Made by a program: the position numbers and the translations under genes. This document shows positions 16,070 through 21,515 of a DNA stretch of 37,906 bases, one piece after another. The notes beneath the pieces are model-generated. The model had not been told where the DNA came from. It saw nothing but the letters and a program-made list of their open reading frames with translations, and did no database searches. Within the stretch, counting starts at the first letter, position 1. Each line of letters opens with the position of its first letter. The DNA is taken from NCBI GenBank assembly GCA_017577565.1, contig PKRH01000013.1, positions 1-37,906 on the forward strand, in the 5' to 3' direction. This DNA is from Thermoanaerobacterales bacterium. GTDB lineage: Bacteria > Actinomycetota > Acidimicrobiia > Acidimicrobiales > JACDCH01.

Positions 16070-16573
16070 GTGCAGCGGACCAGCTTCCGGGACGTGAACT
16101 GCTCGATCGCCCAGTGCCTCGAGGTGATCGGCGACTGGTGGACGATGCTGATCGTCCGGGACGCGCTGTTCGGCGTGTCGCGGTTCGACGACTTCCAGGC
16201 CCGCCTCGGGATCTCCCGGAGCGTGCTCAACCAGCGGCTGAACCACCTGGTCCGGCACGGCGTGCTGGAGCGGGTCCCCTACCAGGAGCACCCGCCCCGC
16301 TACGACTACCGGCTCACCCCCAAGGGCCGCGACCTGTGGACCGTGGCCACCGCCATGCGGCAGTGGGGCGACCGCTGGGCCGCGCCCGCGGGCCCGCCGG
16401 TCGAGACGGTGCACCGCACCTGCGGGCACCGGGCCGAGATCGTCCCCACGTGCTCGGCGTGCGGCGAGCCGGTGGCACCGCAGGACCTCGAGCCGGTGCT
16501 CGGCCCCGGCGCCACCGACCCCGACCTCGTGCCCCCGCGCCGAGCGGACCCGGTCGAGGCGCCCGAGACGTGA
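16070..16573 (+). CDS. HxlR-family transcriptional regulator
   Basis: The 167-residue protein has the winged helix-turn-helix of the HxlR family: CSIAQCLEVIGDWWTMLIVRDALFG, of which the core is GDWWTMLIVRD, then the recognition region LGISRSVLNQRLNHLV and the wing RYDYRLTPKGRDL. Cys11 sits at the N-terminal position used for thiol or quinone/aldehyde sensing in some HxlR proteins (YodB, HypR), and Cys16 is close by. A C-terminal extension has Cys118, His120, Cys128 and Cys131, a possible zinc-ribbon or second redox site. It is divergent from the Fe-S gene over a double palindrome and probably represses both. GTG 16070 is the only sensible start. Redox sensing is inferred, not shown. Confidence 0.9.
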   Translation: MQRTSFRDVNCSIAQCLEVIGDWWTMLIVRDALFGVSRFDDFQARLGISRSVLNQRLNHLVRHGVLERVPYQEHPPRYDYRLTPKGRDLWTVATAMRQWGDRWAAPAGPPVETVHRTCGHRAEIVPTCSACGEPVAPQDLEPVLGPGATDPDLVPPRRADPVEAPET

Positions 16574-16588
16574 TCTGAGGGCCCGCGC

Positions 16589-17153
16589 TCAGTCCGTGGA
16601 CCAGGCGGGGTCGTGGCGGACGCGGTCGGCGATGCGACGGCGGAGCAGCTCGACCCGTGCGATCCGCTCCTCCGGGGTCCCCGGCCAGGACCGGGGTGGT
16701 CTCGTCCGGTCCCGACGCGGCGGTGGTCGCTCCCGCAGGCGGTGGTGGAAGGGGCAGGCGGCGCGGCCGTTGTTGGGCCGGCCAGCGTCGCCAGGCGCTC
16801 GGCGTGGGTCCGCGTGACGTCGCGCCGGCCGCCAGCGCCGCCGCCGTGGCGGGCATCGACCGCAGCCGCCGGGCCAGGCGCACGGTGGCGTGGGCGTCGG
16901 CCATCGAGGTGTTGTCGCTGGCGGCCAGCCAGTTGGCCGTCGAGCGGTAGCCCTCCTCGGCCCACGGGCGGTCGCGGTCGACGGCGGCGACCAGCCGGGC
17001 CTCCACGGCCGCCAGCTTCGCCGTCGCCCGGCGTAGCTCGACCAGCAGCTCGGCGGCGTCCCCGCCGTCGAGCTCGGCGGGGTCGAGCGACGCCAGGGCG
17101 TCCACCGCGCCGTCCAACGGCTTCAGCTCCGGCGCCGCCACGACCCCGAACAT
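16589..17153 (-). pseudogene. Decayed DUF222/HNH (13E12-like) gene
   Basis: From ATG 17153 the frame encodes the N-terminal DUF222 region: AELLVELRRATAKLAAVEA, DRDRPWAEEGYRSTANWLA and VRLARRLRSMPATAAALAAG. Coding then jumps frame near 16821-16826, where an extra GC pair (or one lost base) would restore GDVTRTHAERLATLAG. After that the central DUF222 and HNH parts are missing, and a third frame carries the usual C-terminal tail, PEERIARVELLRRRIADRV, ending in TGA at 16589. Intact relatives are about 400-450 residues; fewer than 190 codons remain. Intact members are putative nucleases, several LexA-controlled in mycobacteria. A consensus LexA box covers the start codon. It is inactive unless the frameshift is a sequencing error, and the deletion would remain. 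Confidence 0.8.
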
Positions 17154-17160
17154 GCGTTCG
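17147..17160. promoter_or_regulatory. LexA (SOS) box
   Basis: CGAACATGCGTTCG fits the Gram-positive/actinobacterial LexA consensus CGAACRNRYGTTYG at every position, and the symmetry extends one base further on each side (17145-17162, apart from the ATGC centre, is a perfect inverted repeat). On the minus strand the box contains the ATG of the DUF222/HNH relic, so LexA binding would block initiation directly. Confidence 0.85.
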
Positions 17161-17310
17161 GGTCTAGAACGCCTGTACGCCCACCTCAAGTGCGAGTTGG
17201 CGACGTCCGGGCCCTGGTGCCGCACCGATCGTGCGACCTGTGGTACGAAGCGTCCGGTCAGACGGGCGACCGCGACGGGCGGCGACGGCGAGCGGAGGTG
17301 AGGTCAGGCG
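17154..17310. other. Gene-free stretch between DUF222 relic and basic protein
   Basis: Apart from the right edge of the LexA box and a strong Shine-Dalgarno (GGAGGTGAGG, 17294-17303) for the next gene, I see no gene or clear promoter here. A minus-strand open frame crossing 17164-17601 has no start signal and is judged a shadow. Confidence 0.4.
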
Positions 17311-17610
17311 ATGGCATCGACGCGCGACGACCTCGGAGGCCGGCGGGACCGGCACGACCGCGGACGCCACCGGCGTCCACACCCGAGAGCCCTTGGTCGA
17401 CGACGTCGGGTGGCGTGGGAGGACGTCGCGGACGTCCATCGCCACGGGAGGATGGTGTACCTGCGGACCGTCTCGGGCGAGCTCGTCCCGGTCCTCGGCA
17501 TGCCCAGCCGCAGGTACCGGCGTGAGCGGTATCGCGGCCCGGGGCGCCTGACCGACCACGTGATCGCCGACCTCCGCAGCCGCATCCCCGCGGGTCGCCA
17601 CGGCGGATGA
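17311..17610 (+). CDS. Small basic protein, possible PH-like C-terminus
   Basis: The 99-residue protein is not recognised. ATG 17311 has one of the best ribosome binding sites in the window, GGAGGTGAGG seven bases upstream. The first 33 residues are a low-complexity Arg/His/Gly stretch with poor codon character. From about residue 34 the sequence becomes protein-like: VAWEDVADVHRHGRMVYLRT, then SGELVPVLGMPSR, which resembles the strand pattern of small bacterial PH-type domains. In the first part another frame has much higher GC at third codon positions, up to about 17409, so a frameshift near 17400-17412 is possible. If there is none, GTG 17410 could be an internal start. Convergent to the phytanoyl dioxygenase gene. 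Confidence 0.5.
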   Translation: MASTRDDLGGRRDRHDRGRHRRPHPRALGRRRRVAWEDVADVHRHGRMVYLRTVSGELVPVLGMPSRRYRRERYRGPGRLTDHVIADLRSRIPAGRHGG

Positions 17611-17644
17611 CCGCGCTCGTCCCGATCGCGGCGCCCGCGCCGGC

Positions 17645-18517
17645 TCAGCGCCGCTCGTGGCCCCACTCGGTCCGGCCCGGGGCGTGCTCCGGGGGCTCCT
17701 CGATCGTCCGCAGCACGTCGGGCGCCCGGCTCGCCTCGCGGTCGAGCACCCGGCGGGGGTGGCGGCCGTCGACGTAGCCGAGGAACGGCGGGTAGATGTT
17801 GTAGCCCAGCAGCTCCTGCAGCCGTTCGGGCAGCGTGCGCACGACCTCCGGCGGCACGGCGAGCAGGTGGGTCTCCTGCGGCCGCAGCCACGAGACGACG
17901 TACTCGAGCAGCAGCCCGGGGCGGGGCCGGTCGGTCGTGTTGGCGCCGCCGCCGTGCCACAGGCCGCCGACGTAGACGAGCACCGACCCGGCCGGCATGG
18001 TGGCGGGCACGGCCTCGTCCTCCTGCGGCCGCCGGTCCTCGGGCCAGCGGTGGCTGCCGGGGATCAGCCGGGTGGCCCCGTTGTCCTCGGTGAAGTCGCA
18101 CAGCGCCCACATGCTGTTGACGACCACCGGGTCGTGCGGGCGGGGGAGCGGGTAGATGTCCTCGTCCCGGTGCAGGACCTGGGCCGCCTCGCCGGGGCCG
18201 ATCTGCAGCGCCACCGGGCCCGAGAGCTGGTAGTGCTCGCCGAGGACGTGGTCGAGGGCGGCGGTGAGCAGCGGGTGGACCGCCAGGTCGTCGAAGGCCC
18301 GGGTCTTCCCGAACACGGCGTAGACCCGCTGGGTGCGGAAGCCCTCGAAGAAGTTGCGCCCGGTCGGCGTCGTGGCCAGCAGCTCGTCGAGCACCGCCCG
18401 GCGCCGGGCGACGTCGTCCGGCGGGAGCACCCCCTCGATCAGCGCGTAGCCGTGCTCGTCGAGCGAGGCGCCGATCTCGTCGGCGGAGGCGTCGGGGCCG
18501 AGCCGTACGAGTGCCAT
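17645..18517 (-). CDS. Phytanoyl-CoA dioxygenase (PhyH) family enzyme
   Basis: The 290-residue protein is an Fe(II)/2-oxoglutarate-dependent oxygenase with a double-stranded beta-helix. The facial triad is visible as VLHRDED (His116, Asp118) and LWHGGGAN (His188), and the 2-oxoglutarate-binding Arg is in DRPRPGLLLEY. The PhyH features NGATRLIPGSHRWPEDR and PAGSVLVYVGGLWH are complete. Such enzymes hydroxylate lipids, amino acids or natural products using O2; this substrate cannot be read from sequence. It stands alone. ATG 18517 has the -10 TACGGT ending 6 nt upstream and no ribosome binding site. Length is normal for bacterial PhyH proteins. Confidence 0.86.
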   Translation of the reverse strand: MALVRLGPDASADEIGASLDEHGYALIEGVLPPDDVARRRAVLDELLATTPTGRNFFEGFRTQRVYAVFGKTRAFDDLAVHPLLTAALDHVLGEHYQLSGPVALQIGPGEAAQVLHRDEDIYPLPRPHDPVVVNSMWALCDFTEDNGATRLIPGSHRWPEDRRPQEDEAVPATMPAGSVLVYVGGLWHGGGANTTDRPRPGLLLEYVVSWLRPQETHLLAVPPEVVRTLPERLQELLGYNIYPPFLGYVDGRHPRRVLDREASRAPDVLRTIEEPPEHAPGRTEWGHERR

Positions 18518-18523
18518 GCCGGC

Positions 18524-18529
18524 ACCGTA
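18524..18529 (-). promoter_or_regulatory. -10 hexamer TACGGT, leaderless start
   Basis: On the minus strand TACGGT ends 6 nt before ATG 18517 of the phytanoyl-CoA dioxygenase-like gene, with no Shine-Dalgarno. Confidence 0.5.
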
Positions 18530-18566
18530 GCGGCTCGTGGCGGCGGCAGGGCCCGGGCCCAGGGCC

Positions 18567-19067
18567 TCAGCCGCCGGCGTCGTCGAGGTCGTCGAGGCCG
18601 GCGGGCACCGGCACGTCGTCCCGGGCCGGCGGGCGGGTGAGCCGCTCGGCCACCGCCATGCCGAAGGGCCACGAGGCGCTGCGGGTGGCGGTGCCGCAGG
18701 CGGCCGTGTGCTGCATCACCTGCACGTCGTCGCCGACGTCGCACATGCGGGCGCACAGCAGCATGAGCGCCGCCGGGGTGGGCGGCAGGGCGAAGACCGT
18801 GCGCCGGAAGCCCCGGACGGGCCCGGCGAAGCGCAGCTCGGTGGCGACGACGTCGTGGGCCCGGTAGGCGCTCTGCAGCAGCTCGCGCGCCTCGTCGACC
18901 GCACGGCTGATCGCCCGGTGGCCGGCGGCGTCCACCTCCTCGGGCGGGGCGTCGTCGCCGGCCAGGTAGCGCCCGATGTCCTCGACCATCCACCGGAGGG
19001 GGCACGTGCCGTCGAACGGGTCGTGGTCGTGCCCGGTGCCCCGGGCCGGTGGGTTCTCGTCGCTCAT
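18567..19067 (-). CDS. Unknown 166-residue protein
   Basis: I do not recognise this protein. It has no signal peptide or membrane helix. It opens with a His/Asp-rich segment (GTGHDHDPFDGTCPLRWMVED) that could bind metal; the central part is helical (ISRAVDEARELLQSAYRAHD) and is followed by a Cys-containing stretch, LLCARMCDVGDD and HTAACGTA. The tail is Pro/Asp-rich. Codon use is like that of its neighbours, so it looks genuinely coding. Its start lies next to the most AT-rich site of this region, the GTTAAG-N4-CCTAAC dyad, which it shares with the divergent ABC exporter. The shared region suggests joint control. Its stop is 49 bp upstream of the PhyH gene's start, on the same strand. Confidence 0.7.
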   Translation of the reverse strand: MSDENPPARGTGHDHDPFDGTCPLRWMVEDIGRYLAGDDAPPEEVDAAGHRAISRAVDEARELLQSAYRAHDVVATELRFAGPVRGFRRTVFALPPTPAALMLLCARMCDVGDDVQVMQHTAACGTATRSASWPFGMAVAERLTRPPARDDVPVPAGLDDLDDAGG

Positions 19068-19072
19068 GGGGA

Positions 19073-19088
19073 GTTAAGTAATCCTAAC
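19073..19088. promoter_or_regulatory. AT-rich dyad, candidate operator
   Basis: GTTAAGTAATCCTAAC is an imperfect inverted repeat (5 of 6 arm bases pair) in otherwise >70% GC DNA, between the divergent 166-aa protein gene and the ABC exporter. It shares CTAAC and TTA elements with IdeR/DtxR iron boxes, matching only about 11 of 18 positions, so regulator identity is open. Confidence 0.4.
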
Positions 19089-19135
19089 AACAGCCGCCAT
19101 GTCAACCTCTCAGTCGGACCGCGCGGCCCGCCCCC

Positions 19136-19141
19136 TACGCT
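19136..19141 (+). promoter_or_regulatory. -10 hexamer TACGCT, favours start 19150
   Basis: TACGCT ends 8 nt before ATG 19150 and there is no Shine-Dalgarno. It supports a leaderless start there over the in-frame ATG at 19099. Confidence 0.45.
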
Positions 19142-19149
19142 CGCCCGGC

Positions 19150-21024
19150 ATGCGCAGCCGTTCGCCCTCGGCGCTCGACGCCGTGCCGCCCCTCGTCCGC
19201 CTGTGGCGCTACACGGGCGGCCACCGGCGCACCGTCGTGGGCGCCATCACCTTCAGCGTGCTCAACAAGCTGGCCGACGTGGCGCCCGAGCTGCTCATCG
19301 GCGCCGCGGTCGACGTCGTGGTCCGCGAGGGGGACTCGCTGGTCGCCAGCGTCCTCGGCGTCGAGGACCGCTTCCACCAGCTGCTCGCCCTCGCCGTCCT
19401 CAACGTCCTCATCTGGGTGGCCGAGTCGGTGACCGACTTCGTCGCCAGCGTGCTGTGGCGCAACCTGGCCCAGACGGTCGAGCACGAGGCCCGGATGGAC
19501 GCCTACCGGCACATCCAGGAGCTGGAGCTGGCCTGGTTCGAGGACCAGTCGACCGGCGGGCTGCTGTCGATCCTCAACGACGACGTCAACCAGCTCGAGC
19601 GCTTCCTCGACGTCGGTGCCGACGAGCTCATCCGCACCGCCGTCAACGTCGTGTTCGTCGGCATCGTGTTCTTCGCCGCCGCCCCGGTGCTCGGCGTCAT
19701 CGCCTTCGTCCCGATCCCGCTCATCGTCTGGGCCTCGGTGCGCTACCAGCGCCGGCTCGAGCCCCGCTACGCCGCGGTGCGCACGGCCGCCGGCGACCTC
19801 GGGGGCCTGCTGGCCAACAACGTGTCCGGCATCGCCACCATCCGGTCGTTCACCGCCGAGGAGCGGGAGGCCGAGCGGGTCGCGGCCGCCAGCGAGGCCT
19901 ACCGGGAGGCCAACCGCCGGGCCATCGTCCTGTCGTCGGCGTTCATCCCGCTCATCCGCATGGCGATCCTGGCGGCCTTCACGCTGACCCTCGTCGTCGG
20001 CGGCCGGGCGGCGCTGGACGGCACGCTCGAGGTCGGCGTCTTCTCGGTGCTCGTCTACATGACCCAGCGCCTGCTGTGGCCGCTCACCCGGCTGGGCGAG
20101 ACCTTCGACCTCTACCAGCGGGCCATGGCCTCGACCCGGCGCATCCTCGACCTCCTGGCGGTGCAGCCGGCGATCGTCGACGGCCCGGGCGCGCTGCCGT
20201 CGCCGGTGCGGGGCGAGGTCCGCTTCGAGGGCGTGCGCTTCGCCTACGGCCCGCCGCCCGGCGACCCCACCCTCGACGGCGCGGACGGTGCCGGCGACCG
20301 GCCGGCCGGGCCCCCGGTGCTCGACGGGCTCGACCTCGTCGTGCGGGCCGGCGAGACCCACGCCGTCGTCGGGGCGACCGGTGCCGGCAAGTCGACGCTC
20401 GTCAAGCTGCTGCTGCGGCTCTACGACGTCGACGCCGGGCGCATCACGCTCGACGGCGTCGACGTGCGCGACGTGCCGCTCGCCGAGCTGCGCCGGGCCA
20501 TCGGCTACGTCGGCCAGGACGTCTTCCTGTTCCAGGGGACGATCCGCGAGAACCTCGCCTACGGCCGGCCCGACGCCACCGACGAGGAGCTCGAGCGGGC
20601 CGCCCGCCTGGCCGAGGCCCACGAGTTCATCACCGCGCTGCCGGACGGCTACGACACCATGGTCGGGGAGCGGGGCCAGAAGCTGTCCGGCGGCCAGCGC
20701 CAGCGCCTGTCCATCGCCCGGGCGATCCTCAAGGACCCGCCCGTGCTGGTGCTCGACGAGGCCACCTCGGCGGTCGACAACGAGACCGAGGCGGCCATCC
20801 AGCGCTCGCTCGAGCTGGTCGGCCGCGACCGCACGGTCGTCGTCATCGCCCACCGGCTCTCGACCGTGCGGCACGCCGACCGCATCCACGTGCTGGCCGA
20901 GGGGCGGATCGTCGAGTCCGGCACGCACGACGAGCTGGTCGCGGCCCGCGGCCTGTACGCCGCGCTGTGGCGCATCCAGACCGGCGAGGTGCACGCCCTG
21001 CCCGAGCGGGCCGAGTCGGCCTGA
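19150..21024 (+). CDS. ABC exporter, fused permease and ATPase
   Basis: This 624-residue half-transporter has six transmembrane helices (residues about 30-310) followed by a nucleotide-binding domain. The NBD is complete: Walker A GATGAGKST (408-416), Q-loop in YVGQDVFLFQG, signature LSGGQRQRLS (about 515), Walker B VLVLDEATS, and the H-loop IAHRLST. Two such chains normally pair to export lipids, peptides or drugs using ATP. About 20 extra Gly/Asp/Pro residues sit in the loop before Walker A (PPPGDPTLDGADGAGD), an insertion not usual in the family. I prefer ATG 19150 because of TACGCT just upstream; ATG 19099 would add 17 weakly conserved residues. No second half-transporter lies nearby, so it is likely a homodimer. 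Confidence 0.88.
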   Translation: MRSRSPSALDAVPPLVRLWRYTGGHRRTVVGAITFSVLNKLADVAPELLIGAAVDVVVREGDSLVASVLGVEDRFHQLLALAVLNVLIWVAESVTDFVASVLWRNLAQTVEHEARMDAYRHIQELELAWFEDQSTGGLLSILNDDVNQLERFLDVGADELIRTAVNVVFVGIVFFAAAPVLGVIAFVPIPLIVWASVRYQRRLEPRYAAVRTAAGDLGGLLANNVSGIATIRSFTAEEREAERVAAASEAYREANRRAIVLSSAFIPLIRMAILAAFTLTLVVGGRAALDGTLEVGVFSVLVYMTQRLLWPLTRLGETFDLYQRAMASTRRILDLLAVQPAIVDGPGALPSPVRGEVRFEGVRFAYGPPPGDPTLDGADGAGDRPAGPPVLDGLDLVVRAGETHAVVGATGAGKSTLVKLLLRLYDVDAGRITLDGVDVRDVPLAELRRAIGYVGQDVFLFQGTIRENLAYGRPDATDEELERAARLAEAHEFITALPDGYDTMVGERGQKLSGGQRQRLSIARAILKDPPVLVLDEATSAVDNETEAAIQRSLELVGRDRTVVVIAHRLSTVRHADRIHVLAEGRIVESGTHDELVAARGLYAALWRIQTGEVHALPERAESA

Positions 21025-21057
21025 GCCGTCTGAGCCGGCCGGCGCGCCCGGGGCGTG

Positions 21058-21078
21058 GCCGTTCCGTCCACGAACGGC
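21058..21078. terminator. Weak hairpin after the ABC exporter
   Basis: GCCGTTC and GAACGGC form a 7-bp perfect stem around the loop CGTCCAC, 34 bp after the exporter stop. There is no U-tract, so intrinsic termination is only possible. Confidence 0.35.
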
Positions 21079-21105
21079 GGCGGGGCCCGGCCGCACGGTC
21101 GGCCC

Positions 21106-21320
21106 ATGACGACCTCCAACGACGCCACGGCCCTGGACGCCGCCGAGCGCTTCGTCCCGCGAGACGCCCGGCTGCCGGGTCCTCGACGAGCTGGCGCCGG
21201 GGCCCGGCGACCCCGGCCGGTGCGCCCCGCCGGGTCCGGGCGCAGGTCAGCGTCCGGCCCAGCCCGGCGGGCGGGGGCGCCTCGCCGTCGGCGGGGCCGT
21301 CGTGGACGCCGGGTGCGGAC
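21106..21320 (+). pseudogene. Possible gene remnant (DAAERFV start)
   Basis: ATG 21106 starts a protein-like stretch (DATALDAAERFVPRDARL) that then continues better in another frame as RVLDELAPGPGDPGR, after which coding character fades into Gly/Pro-rich sequence. This looks like the 5' end of a gene broken by frameshift and deletion. I cannot name the family with confidence. The rest of the 21025-21515 interval holds only a weak hairpin and, near its end, the GGGGGG ribosome binding site of the next gene; I see no convincing promoter. Confidence 0.3.
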
Positions 21321-21515
21321 ATGTCAGCGCAGGGTGGTCGCGAGGTGCCATGGTAGGGGGGAGGTGGTGCCGGCCGACCCCGGGGTGGTCAGCCTGGCGA
21401 GTCGCGCCGTCATTCCGCCGTTCGGCACGCAGATCGCAGACGAACCCTCCCGGACGTTGGTCAGATGTGCGACCATCGGGGCGAGCCATCCGTCGAATCG
21501 TCCAGGGGGGTCGAG

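Noticed and set aside
16039..16578. Plus-strand frame starting in the palindrome (SSMKELKCERAADQ)
   Set aside because: It mirrors the Fe-S gene start only because the palindrome copies that codon context; downstream it is out of frame with the HxlR gene and without motifs.
17164..17601. 145-codon minus-strand frame opposite the small basic protein
   Set aside because: No ribosome binding site or -10, and no recognisable domain; the plus-strand gene has a strong Shine-Dalgarno.
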